From Natrinema salinisoli (lineage in GTDB: Archaea; Halobacteriota; Halobacteria; Halobacteriales; Natrialbaceae), in assembly GCF_020405205.1 (NCBI RefSeq), contig NZ_CP084469.1, forward strand, positions 1,488,001 to 1,552,000: a stretch of 64,000 bases of DNA. The letters are read 5' to 3'. This document shows, one piece after another, positions 8,474 through 15,970 of this stretch. The translations under genes were made by a program, and so were the position numbers. Position 1 is the first letter of the stretch. Every line of letters starts with the position of its first letter. The notes beneath the pieces were generated by a model that saw nothing but the letters and a program-made list of their open reading frames with translations, did no database searches and had not been told where the DNA came from.

Positions 8474-9574
8474 TCAGATCGTCCGTGAACGCGGCTGTAG
8501 TGCTCGTTTCGTCGACCCGTCGAGTCGGCCGGGTTCGCCTCGAGAGGTGGCCACGTCGACGAGGAGGTCGGTGAGGTTCACCAGCCCGCCCACGTACTCC
8601 CGCCGTCGGTCCTGCCACCGGTCGCGTGCATCGTCGTCCGCGAGAATCTCGAGAGATCGATCGCGAATCGCCTCGTACTCGTCGAACTGCTCGGCCAGGC
8701 CGGCGCGCTCGAGTTCCCGGAACTCCCCGTACTCGTGGTCGTCGGTCCCGCGATAGCGGAAGGCGGGCGTTCCGAGCAGCGCGGCTTCGGTGGCCATCGT
8801 CCCGGTGTCGGCGACCAGCAGCGAGGCCTCTGCCATCGCATCGTGGATCAACGCGGGGTGGAGGTCGTACGGTCGCGCCGGGAGGCCCCGGAGATCCATC
8901 TCGTTGCCCTCGTCGGAGACGAAAACGGTCGCCGCCTCGCTCAGCCGCTCGATCAGGTCCCGTCGCTGGTCGGGCCGAAATCCCTCGAGGCCCGCGTCGT
9001 GGAGCGCGTCGAGGGCGTTGAATCGGACGATGACGTACGGTTCGTCCGGATCGACGTCGAGGTACTCCCGAATATCCCCGTTCGTCTCGAAGACGTCCGG
9101 ATGGAGATAGGCGCACTCTTTGAAGCCGTCGAAGGTGTAGTGGTCATCGCCGAGATCGCGGCGAGTGACCGCCGGCGAGAGGATACAATCGGCGAAGGGG
9201 CGCGAGACGGTGTGGTTGAAGTCGCCGGGTTCGTCGTCGAGCACGAGTACTACCGGCGTCCGCGTGAGCGTTCCGGCATAGGCGGCGAAGGGGCCGCGAC
9301 CGAAGACGACGTCGGGAGCGAACCGAAGCGCTTCGATCCCGATCCTGCAAAACTGGCCGCCGAGCTCGCGGGCGAACTGAAGCGTCGAGTATCCGTCCGT
9401 CCGGTGGCCGCCGTACACTCGGTAGGGCAGCTCGAAAAAATCGAGTAGGTCGGTCGTACAGGCGTATTCCCGGGTGAGCACGAGCACCTCGTGTCCCGCT
9501 TCCTCGAGCCGATCGACGGTGTGTCTGTACAGGTGAACGTGTGCGGGCGTGTTCGCCAGGACGAGGATCCGCAT
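8474..9574 (-). CDS. DUF354 glycosyltransferase-like protein (copy 1)
   Basis: 366 residues of the DUF354 family, which has a GT-B-like fold related to UDP-GlcNAc 2-epimerases and glycosyltransferases; no function is established. It begins MRILVLANTPAHVHLYRHTV; the C-terminal Rossmann half has VADTGTMATEAALLGTPAFRY, the expected donor-binding loop. The paralogue at 21572-22690 starts almost identically (NTPAHVHLYKHAVQTL) and shares FKECAYLHPDV and ALLGTPA. Both are monocistronic or first genes near motif sites. Likely a cytoplasmic glycosyltransferase of the locus; donor and acceptor unknown. Confidence 0.78.
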   Translation of the reverse strand: MRILVLANTPAHVHLYRHTVDRLEEAGHEVLVLTREYACTTDLLDFFELPYRVYGGHRTDGYSTLQFARELGGQFCRIGIEALRFAPDVVFGRGPFAAYAGTLTRTPVVLVLDDEPGDFNHTVSRPFADCILSPAVTRRDLGDDHYTFDGFKECAYLHPDVFETNGDIREYLDVDPDEPYVIVRFNALDALHDAGLEGFRPDQRRDLIERLSEAATVFVSDEGNEMDLRGLPARPYDLHPALIHDAMAEASLLVADTGTMATEAALLGTPAFRYRGTDDHEYGEFRELERAGLAEQFDEYEAIRDRSLEILADDDARDRWQDRRREYVGGLVNLTDLLVDVATSRGEPGRLDGSTKRALQPRSRTI

Positions 9575-9599
9575 CGACGTTCGCTACCCGCTCTCGGCC

Positions 9600-9608
9600 C
9601 ATTGTAAT
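9600..9608 (-). promoter_or_regulatory. ATTACAATG, variant of the recurrent motif
   Basis: On the minus strand this reads ATTACAATG, one or two changes from ATAACAAAG, and lies 25 nt before the start of the DUF354 gene, the position expected for a TATA box of a leaderless transcript. Included as a weaker member of the motif set. Confidence 0.35.
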
Positions 9609-9697
9609 CGCATAGCTACACCGCCTGTCGATCGAACGTCGGCATCTCCGGCCGCCACGTCCCGGTGTACGTGAAGAAAACTCCCGAAGCGGTGTGG

Positions 9698-9706
9698 CTA
9701 ACAAAA
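9698..9706 (+). promoter_or_regulatory. CTAACAAAA, variant of the recurrent motif
   Basis: Plus-strand CTAACAAAA, 32 nt before the GT4 start at 9739. It shares the TAACAAA core with the exact sites and is divergent to the variant at 9600-9608. Confidence 0.45.
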
Positions 9707-9738
9707 CGACGTCAGTCCCTTCTTTCAGGCACTTCGAG

Positions 9739-10719
9739 ATGGACGTCCTCACGCTTACGACGAACGCCGACGCCCCGTTCATGATCCAGCAGATGGCCGC
9801 GCTCGAGGACCGGGGCGTCTCGTTTTCGACGCTGTCGGTCGCCGGCGACGTCGACGCCGATACCGACCGGAGTCCGGCGGACTACGTTCGCACCGTTCCG
9901 AAAGTCGTCCGGGAAGCGGGAAACGGCTACGACCTGATCCACGCTCACTACGGCCTGACGGCACCGATGGCGCTCGCACAGGTCCGGAAACCGGTCGTCC
10001 TCTCGCTGTGGGGGTCGGACGTACACGGACCCGTTGCCCCCATCAGTCGGCTCTCCGTCCCGCTGTGTGACGCGGTCGTCGTCATGTCCGAACGGATGCG
10101 CGAGGCCCTCGGCAGCGACTGCACGGTGATTCCGGACGGCGTCGACCTCGAGACGTTTCGGCCGGAACCCCAGGCTCGTGCCCGATCGAGGGTCGGGTGG
10201 GACGACGAGGACGCGTATGAAGTACTATTCCCGTACCCGCCCGCACGCGAGGTGAAGAACCACCCGCGGGCCGAACGGATCGTCACCGTGGTCGACAATC
10301 TCCTCGAGCGCCCGGTGCGGCTCCGGACCGTCTACGGCGTCGATCACGACGCGGTCCCGGACTACATGAACGCCGCCGACGCGCTCCTGTTGACTTCCGA
10401 CAGCGAGGGATCGCCCAACTCGGTGAAGGAGGCGCTGGCCTGCAATCTCCCCGTGGTCGCCCTCGACGTCGGCGACGTCCGGGAGCGACTGGCCGGCGTC
10501 GACCCGTCGCACGTCGCCACCAGCGACGACGAATTGATTCGCGGACTGATCGACGTCCTCGAGCGGGGCGAACGGTCGAACGGCCGGGAGGCCGCCCGCG
10601 AGGTCAGTATCGACCGGACCGCAGAGCGGATGCTCGAGGTCTACGAGCGGGTCGCCGGCCGGCCCATCGAGACCGAGGGCGAGAAGCGGCCCGCACGGAG
10701 CGTCCCTCGAGTCGAGTGA
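9739..10719 (+). CDS. GT4 glycosyltransferase (copy 1)
   Basis: 326 residues. I chose ATG 9739 (MDVLTLTTNADAPFMIQQM) because the paralogue at 36830 begins the same way (MNVLQLTTNAEATYITNQV); the upstream in-frame ATG at 9694 lies inside the promoter motif. GT-B fold, GT4 family: N-terminal half with LIHAHYGLTAPMAL; C-terminal donor-binding half with TSDSEGSPNSVKEALACNLPVVA, where the two Glu contact the nucleotide-sugar. Cytoplasmic. Donor sugar not predictable. Confidence 0.85.
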   Translation: MDVLTLTTNADAPFMIQQMAALEDRGVSFSTLSVAGDVDADTDRSPADYVRTVPKVVREAGNGYDLIHAHYGLTAPMALAQVRKPVVLSLWGSDVHGPVAPISRLSVPLCDAVVVMSERMREALGSDCTVIPDGVDLETFRPEPQARARSRVGWDDEDAYEVLFPYPPAREVKNHPRAERIVTVVDNLLERPVRLRTVYGVDHDAVPDYMNAADALLLTSDSEGSPNSVKEALACNLPVVALDVGDVRERLAGVDPSHVATSDDELIRGLIDVLERGERSNGREAAREVSIDRTAERMLEVYERVAGRPIETEGEKRPARSVPRVE

Positions 10720-10852
10720 GCTCACCGAAGCGTCATCTCCGGGGCAAGTGGTTCACGTCGGACCGGAGTCCGTCACAGTGCGAGTGAATTCAGTCTGCGA
10801 GACCGGCCGTGTATCGTCACTCGACCTCCGACACGGAGGTGGAGTGTGAGTG

Positions 10853-11224
10853 CTAGTTCTCGGTGTCGCCCTCGAGCGCGACGCAGTCGAGCTCGATCGT
10901 CTCGAACGCCTGATCGCTCGAGAGGATCGCGTCGTTCGCGAGCGCTGCGTGGAAGGCATCGAACGTGTTTAACCCGTCGTCGATGTACGCCGACGCCTGA
11001 AACACGGTATCCGGATCGACGTCCGTCTCGGCGAGTTCGATGATCGCGAGCGTCGCTTCCTCTCGATCGAATGCGAACCGCTCCTCGACCAGAAAGAGTT
11101 CGATGAACGTCGCCAGCGAGACCTCGAGTTCGCCGCGGTGCTCGTCGAGTTTCGATTCCGCGCGATCGGCGAGCCAGTCGTCGGCTTTGAGTAGCGCGAG
11201 CCAGAAATCCGTATCAGCGTACAT
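10853..11224 (-). CDS. vapC: PIN-domain toxin (VapC)
   Basis: 123-residue PIN-domain ribonuclease. It begins MYADTDFWLALLKADDW, with the first catalytic Asp4, then ATFIELFLVEERF (second acid), NTFDAFHAALA and AILSSDQAFE (the remaining acidic positions), in the order seen in VapC proteins. It overlaps the upstream AbrB-type antitoxin gene by 11 nt, the standard antitoxin-first arrangement. Such toxins cleave RNA, in known cases tRNA or rRNA. It sits in the middle of the polysaccharide locus and may stabilise it or be an unrelated insertion. Confidence 0.85.
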   Translation of the reverse strand: MYADTDFWLALLKADDWLADRAESKLDEHRGELEVSLATFIELFLVEERFAFDREEATLAIIELAETDVDPDTVFQASAYIDDGLNTFDAFHAALANDAILSSDQAFETIELDCVALEGDTEN

Positions 11225-11459
11225 GCTCGGTCGCTTGTTCCCGACCTTCGTCGAGCCCAGCCTCCCGCAGTTCGTCCATGGACGCGGCTTTCAACTCGTC
11301 GCTGGCGGCGTTGCGCAGCGACTCCAGTGGATCGTCCGGAACGGGCATGAGTTTGATACCGTCTTCCAGTTCGACGAGCCGATACCGCTCGCCGAAGCGC
11401 TCGCGGACCGCCTTCGGAATCGTGATCCGTCCGCGTTCGTCCGTGGTGATCTCGGACAT
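11214..11459 (-). CDS. vapB: AbrB-family antitoxin (VapB)
   Basis: 81 residues. The N-terminal swapped-hairpin AbrB DNA-binding domain is plain: ITTDERGRITIPKAVRERFG followed by YRLVELEDGIKLMPVP. The C-terminal 35 residues (DPLESLRNAASDELKAASM and onward) would wrap the toxin. It precedes and overlaps vapC. Autoregulation of the pair by binding its own promoter is usual for the family, and a TATA-like box lies 28 nt upstream. Confidence 0.87.
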   Translation of the reverse strand: MSEITTDERGRITIPKAVRERFGERYRLVELEDGIKLMPVPDDPLESLRNAASDELKAASMDELREAGLDEGREQATEHVR

Positions 11460-11487
11460 ACCTACCTAATGACGACGAGCGGGCAAG

Positions 11488-11497
11488 AGATAAATCT
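11488..11497 (-). promoter_or_regulatory. TATA box of vapBC
   Basis: Minus-strand AGATTTATCT, 28 nt before the vapB ATG, fits a canonical haloarchaeal TATA element for a leaderless or near-leaderless transcript. It differs clearly from the ATAACAAAG sites of the surrounding polysaccharide genes. Confidence 0.5.
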
Positions 11498-11617
11498 ATT
11501 CCCATTCGTTTATCACGAGTGGGATCTACGGAGTCCATTGACCAGTTATCCTGGTGTGATGTGAGTCACGAGAAACTACCCGGGTCCACTTCGATTCGTC
11601 CGGATCGACGATCGGAC

Positions 11618-12598
11618 TTATTGGACTTCCGCCCGATACCACGCCATCGCCTCGGGCACGTGCGCCTCGAGGGGCTGATACTCGTAGCCCAACTCCTCGC
11701 TGGCTTTTCTCGAGGTGTAGAACAGCCGCTGGGTCGCGAGCTGGGCCATCTCTCGGTCGAAGGGGAATACCCGGCGATCGGCGACGGCGTCGACGACTTC
11801 GGCGACGGGGCCGGCGGCGTGGATCGCGGTCGCGGGAACGCGGATCCGTGCGGGGGAGCCGTCGGCGGCGTCGGCGATCCGGGAGACCGCTCGCTGGTAG
11901 GTGAGGTTCTCGCCGCCGAGGATGTAGTGTTCGCCGCTGGAGCCGTGCTCGGAGGCTGCTACCAGGCCGTCGACGACGTCCGAGACGCCGACGATGCTCA
12001 GGCCGCCCGGGAGGTGGGCGGGCATCGTTCGTTCGACGCCCATCGCGAGCAGCTGGGCGGTGAACGCCTCGTCGCCGGGGCCGAAGATCGACGTCGGGTG
12101 GACGGTGACGGCATCCCCGTCCGTTTCCGCGTATCGATCGACCAGGTTCTCCGCCTCGGCTTTCGACGCCTGGTAGGCACCGATCGGTTCGGCCACGTCA
12201 GTCTCGTCGGCGAAATCCGCGTCACCCTGTGGTCGGCGCGTCCCGGCGGTGCTGGTAAACACCACCCGACCTGCATCGCTGCGACGACACGCTTCGAGCA
12301 CCTGCTCGGTCCCGTCGCGATTCACCTCCCGGACGGTCTCGGGGCCGGCGTCCCAGAGGCCGATCCCCGCGAGGTGGAAGACGGCGTCGGCACCGTCGAC
12401 GAGTTCTCGCAGCGTCTCGTCGTCGAAGAGATCGCCGACGTACCAGTCCACGTCCTGAAGCTCACCGCGGTCGGACGTCGGTCGGCTGAGCCCGCGGACC
12501 GTCCAGCCCGCCTCGAGCAGGCGGTGACAGAGGGCCGACCCGAGGAACCCGGTCGCGCCGGTGACCGCCGCGGTCCGAGATTCGGTCGTCGCGGTCAT
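11618..12598 (-). CDS. Extended SDR NAD-dependent epimerase/dehydratase
   Basis: 326 residues. It has an N-terminal Rossmann motif VTGATGFLGSALC and catalytic YQASK (Tyr/Lys) preceded by the Ser/Thr of TSTAGTRR, with HPTSIFGPGD typical of extended SDRs acting on nucleotide sugars or related NAD(P) substrates. Third gene of an operon whose order is Gfo/Idh/MocA, DUF362, SDR; it overlaps the DUF362 gene by 4 nt. Substrate unknown; a 4-reductase, epimerase or dihydroflavonol-reductase-like activity are all possible. Confidence 0.82.
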   Translation of the reverse strand: MTATTESRTAAVTGATGFLGSALCHRLLEAGWTVRGLSRPTSDRGELQDVDWYVGDLFDDETLRELVDGADAVFHLAGIGLWDAGPETVREVNRDGTEQVLEACRRSDAGRVVFTSTAGTRRPQGDADFADETDVAEPIGAYQASKAEAENLVDRYAETDGDAVTVHPTSIFGPGDEAFTAQLLAMGVERTMPAHLPGGLSIVGVSDVVDGLVAASEHGSSGEHYILGGENLTYQRAVSRIADAADGSPARIRVPATAIHAAGPVAEVVDAVADRRVFPFDREMAQLATQRLFYTSRKASEELGYEYQPLEAHVPEAMAWYRAEVQ

Positions 12599-13524
12599 CG
12601 ACCACCCTCGAGTTGCGGCGGGACGGCGTCGCCGGCCACGGCCGCGTAGACGCGGTAGGCCGTTGAGACGGCGGGATGCGTGTCGTCCGCCGGTGGCAAC
12701 CCGCCCGCCGGTATCCGGTCTCGGAGGCGTTCGAGGTCGACGTCGACTCCCTCCACGGCGACCGGTCCCTCGTCCCCGCGAGCCGTCTCGAGCGCCTCAT
12801 CGGTCTCGATCGACCGCCCGAGCAGTGAGGTCGCGACGGCGTCGACGGCGGGTGCCGATCCCGCGAAGAGCGTGTTCGCGGCGACGGGATCGCCGCCGTA
12901 TGCGGTCGTCGCGTCCAGCACCGCAATCGCAGGATCGAGGACGCGCGTCGCCGCGATCGGGGCCCGCGAGGGGGCTGCGTCGCACTCGACGAGCGAGCCG
13001 AGCGTTCGCATCGCACCCGCGGCCGGCCCGTCCTCGGTCGGCCGTAGCGACGGCACGACGACCACGCGACTCTCGGCGAGGCGATCCGGTACCGAGAGCG
13101 AGACCGGACGCCCGTCGATCGCGCAGACCTCGTCGGTCCGAGCGTCGTCCGCCAGATCGACGACCGTCGCGTCGAATCGCTCCAGCAGGCTCACATAGCC
13201 GAGATACGCCGCGGTTCGGTCGAAAGAGATCCGCTCGTCGCTCGCGCCGGCGACGGCGATTTCCGCGTCCGTCCGCCGCTCGAGGCGGGCGACGATCGAG
13301 CCGACGACGGCGGGGTCCGTGACCATGCCCGACGAGGGGTGGAACGGGTAGTGTGCATCCGGCACGACGGTGATCCGATCGGCGTCCGCGAGCGTCTCGA
13401 GGGCCGACCCGAGCACGTCTCGAACCGGCGACTCGAGGGCGGCCATTCGGGCGTCGATATCGGGAACCCAGCCGCGGCGGTCGGCGGCGTCGACGGCGGC
13501 TGCACGGACCGGCGCGGAGCTCAT
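12595..13524 (-). CDS. DUF362 family protein
   Basis: 309 residues resembling DUF362 proteins, with VPDAHYPFHPSSGMVTDPAVVGSIV near the N-terminus, DRTAAYLGY and the C-terminal GDPVAANTLFAGSAPAVDAVATSLLG. I see no Cys cluster, so the iron-sulfur extension of some family members is absent. Function of the family is unknown. It is sandwiched by 4-nt overlaps between the oxidoreductase gene upstream and the SDR gene downstream, so the three products probably act on one substrate. Confidence 0.75.
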   Translation of the reverse strand: MSSAPVRAAAVDAADRRGWVPDIDARMAALESPVRDVLGSALETLADADRITVVPDAHYPFHPSSGMVTDPAVVGSIVARLERRTDAEIAVAGASDERISFDRTAAYLGYVSLLERFDATVVDLADDARTDEVCAIDGRPVSLSVPDRLAESRVVVVPSLRPTEDGPAAGAMRTLGSLVECDAAPSRAPIAATRVLDPAIAVLDATTAYGGDPVAANTLFAGSAPAVDAVATSLLGRSIETDEALETARGDEGPVAVEGVDVDLERLRDRIPAGGLPPADDTHPAVSTAYRVYAAVAGDAVPPQLEGGR

Positions 13525-14639
13525 GGGGACACCTCCGGCGTCTCGAGCCCGTCGGGAGCCGCGTCCGCCTCCTCTCGGTCCGCGGCGAGCTCGTAGGCCC
13601 GTTCGGCGAGCGCGAGCGTGCGCCGGCCGTCGGCCCCGTCGATCGGCGGCTGCTCGCCCTCGCGGACCGCGGTGCAGAAGTCCGCGAACGCGTCGTAGTG
13701 GGCCTGGAGGTAGAACGTGGGACCAAAGACGTCCGGCTCGTCCCCGGTAAGTCGACTCGCGACGTTCGACAGCGCCGATTTAGCCGCGCCCGCGTAGAAG
13801 TTCTCCGGCAGGTGGTCCTGGTTACTGATCGTCCCCGTCACGCCCTCGAGGCGCAGCCGGGTGTTGACCTCCGGCAACTGCTCCCACTGGTAGGTGCCAC
13901 AGTGGAGCGTGATCGTCGTTCCCGTCTCCGGCGCCTCGACGAGCACGGTCGCGGCGTCCTCGGCCTCGGTATCGAGCGTCCGCCCCATCGCCGCGTCCCT
14001 GATCTCGAGGTCGCCGAACAACCACTCGAGAACGTCGAAACAGTGAATTCCAAGTTCGAACAGCGAGCCGCCGCCGGCCGCGTCGGGGTCCATGGGCCAT
14101 TCGGGCGGCGCCTCGCCGGCGGGCGGTCGACCGAGCGGGTGATCGTTGAGTCGCGTGATCGAGGCGTAGGGAACGTGGCCGACGCTCCCCTCGTCGTAGG
14201 CGTCTTTGACTCCTGCCATGTCGGGCTGGTAGCGCAGCGTGTGATCGACACCGACGGCGATCCCCGCCTCGCGGGCGGTCTCGAGCAGTCGATCGGCCTC
14301 CTCGGTCGATCGGGCGAGGGGTTTCTCGACGAAGACGTCGACGCCGGCCTCGGCGGCCCGCTCGACGGCGTCGGCGTGGAGGAAGGGAGGAAGAGCGACG
14401 ACCGCCGCGTCCAGCTCCTCGGACTCGAGCAGCGTCCCGTAGTCGTCGTACGTGCGAGAAACGCCGGCACGTTCGGCTCGCGTGCGGTTCTCGGGAACGG
14501 CGTCGGCGGCCGCCACGACCTCGACGCCGGACATCGAGACAGCCGATTTCAGGTGTACTGAGCCGATGTTTCCGACCCCGAGAACGCCGAGCGACAGTCC
14601 AGTCGAGCCGGTCAATCGGTTCAAAAGCGGTAGTGCCAT
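13521..14639 (-). CDS. Gfo/Idh/MocA oxidoreductase (copy 2)
   Basis: 372 residues, first gene of the three-gene minus-strand operon. Rossmann motif GVLGVGNIGSVHL, family signature VEKPLARSTEEADRL, and LFELGIHCFDVLEWLFGD, where the His corresponds to the catalytic region. Longer and clearly different from the WbpB-like copy at 4409. It probably oxidises or reduces a ring hydroxyl of a sugar, nucleotide-sugar or inositol using NAD(P). An ATAACAAAG site lies 26 nt before its ATG. Confidence 0.82.
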   Translation of the reverse strand: MALPLLNRLTGSTGLSLGVLGVGNIGSVHLKSAVSMSGVEVVAAADAVPENRTRAERAGVSRTYDDYGTLLESEELDAAVVALPPFLHADAVERAAEAGVDVFVEKPLARSTEEADRLLETAREAGIAVGVDHTLRYQPDMAGVKDAYDEGSVGHVPYASITRLNDHPLGRPPAGEAPPEWPMDPDAAGGGSLFELGIHCFDVLEWLFGDLEIRDAAMGRTLDTEAEDAATVLVEAPETGTTITLHCGTYQWEQLPEVNTRLRLEGVTGTISNQDHLPENFYAGAAKSALSNVASRLTGDEPDVFGPTFYLQAHYDAFADFCTAVREGEQPPIDGADGRRTLALAERAYELAADREEADAAPDGLETPEVSP

Positions 14640-14665
14640 CTGCCAGAGACCGGGGCAGCAGCGGG

Positions 14666-14674
14666 CTTTGTTAT
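14666..14674 (-). promoter_or_regulatory. ATAACAAAG motif, promoter position
   Basis: Exact ATAACAAAG on the minus strand, 26 nt before the ATG of the oxidoreductase/DUF362/SDR operon. This is where a TATA box should be for a leaderless transcript, and no other AT-rich element lies in the gap. Confidence 0.6.
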
Positions 14675-14766
14675 CGGCGTCGTATCAATCTGGGGCCGCG
14701 TGTAGCATCTCGTTCACGCTCGCTCGCCGGCTGTAGCCACGGAATTCGATCATGACGGACGACAGG

Positions 14767-15711
14767 TCAGTTCCAGCTCACGGTCGGATGGCCGTCGGCC
14801 ACCGTCGACACGCCGGTGATTCGACAGGCGACGTCGGCCATCGTCTCGACGGTCAGATCGGTCTCGGAACGGCGCTGATCGAGGTAGGCGAGGATCGCAC
14901 GCATGCGACGATCGTCCCGCTCGTGGGTCAGGTTGTTCGGGTGGAGCCACATGTGGAAAACCCCGTCGTTCGTCGCTGCTTCGTCGATGCCGTACCGAGC
15001 GAGCGCGACCATCGGATCCTCCCAGACCGATTCGGCGACCGTCCGCGCGTGCCCCTCGAACCCGAAGAGGAATATCGAAGCGGGTATATCGACGAGCCCG
15101 TGTTCGTCGATGGTGGGTTCCACGAGTATCGATCGGTTGAGCACCGTCAGGTCGAACATACACCGAACGCCGTATCCGGTCGGCGATTTGCTGCGATAGG
15201 CGCTGATCCCATGGTCGGCCAGAACGTCACGGTGGCCGACGTCGTTGCGCGGATAAACGAACGATTTGACTGACTGGTTCCAGTCCGTGGCGATTTCGAT
15301 ACTGCGCTCGAGTTCGGCGACTGCGAGCTCGCGGTCCGTCTCGGGCCGACCGAAGAGGACGTGGGAAAACGAGTGGCTGGCGAACTCGTGATCGACGTCC
15401 GACTCGAGGGTTTCTCGCACGAGGTCCGGACCGAAGCGCAAGTCTTCGCGATCCCGCCAATCGCCTCGTTCGCGTTCGAACCAGCCGTCCGGGGCCGGGT
15501 GGTCGGCGTGCTCTCCGTCGCAGCGATCGAGCAGCAGGTGACCAACGACCGCCCAGGTCGCCGGAATGTCGTACTCCGAGAACAGATCGAGCAAAACCGA
15601 CCACCCGCGGCGACCGGCCTCGACCCGTTCGGACGGCGGATTCGGAAGATCGTGAAAGCCCCAGCCCAGTTCCGCATCGAGAGAGATCACGACGCTACCC
15701 ACAGCAACCAC
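14767..15711 (-). CDS. NodB-type polysaccharide deacetylase (copy 1)
   Basis: 314 residues, with a GTG start at 15711 (a second in-frame GTG at 15702 is possible; the nearest ATG is out of frame). NodB fold: first motif VVISLDAELGWGFHD with the catalytic Asp, metal motif EFASHSFSHVLFG, and SFVYPRNDVGHRDVLADHGI. No signal peptide, so it acts in the cytoplasm or on a lipid-linked intermediate. It should remove N-acetyl groups from a hexosamine, or be a related hydrolase. An ATAACAAAG site lies 44 nt upstream. Confidence 0.82.
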   Translation of the reverse strand: MVAVGSVVISLDAELGWGFHDLPNPPSERVEAGRRGWSVLLDLFSEYDIPATWAVVGHLLLDRCDGEHADHPAPDGWFERERGDWRDREDLRFGPDLVRETLESDVDHEFASHSFSHVLFGRPETDRELAVAELERSIEIATDWNQSVKSFVYPRNDVGHRDVLADHGISAYRSKSPTGYGVRCMFDLTVLNRSILVEPTIDEHGLVDIPASIFLFGFEGHARTVAESVWEDPMVALARYGIDEAATNDGVFHMWLHPNNLTHERDDRRMRAILAYLDQRRSETDLTVETMADVACRITGVSTVADGHPTVSWN

Positions 15712-15755
15712 CCCGTCGGTCCTGTTCCATAGCCCAACTGCTTTCTCTCGGATAT

Positions 15756-15764
15756 CTTTGTTAT
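15756..15764 (-). promoter_or_regulatory. ATAACAAAG motif upstream of deacetylase
   Basis: Exact minus-strand ATAACAAAG, 44 nt before the GTG start at 15711. It is back to back with the plus-strand site at 15905-15913 in a divergent promoter region. Confidence 0.55.
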
Positions 15765-15904
15765 GAATTTCCTGCCTGGGTCACTTGTCCTCATCGTGAG
15801 CGTACGCGGCCAGTAAGCGGGAATTGTGCGCGAGGGTCGGTGAGATTAGCAGTAATTCGATCGAACAAGAACACGTCAATCGAGCCGGATACTGAAGCAT
15901 CTCT

Positions 15905-15913
15905 ATAACAAAG
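15905..15913 (+). promoter_or_regulatory. ATAACAAAG motif upstream of phosphatase-family gene
   Basis: Exact plus-strand ATAACAAAG, 57 nt before the ATG at 15971. Forms a divergent pair with the site at 15756-15764. Confidence 0.55.
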
Positions 15914-15970
15914 CGGTCCTCGGCCGATCAGCAGGATAGCAGGCGTTCGTAACGTCTCAACTGTTCAATC

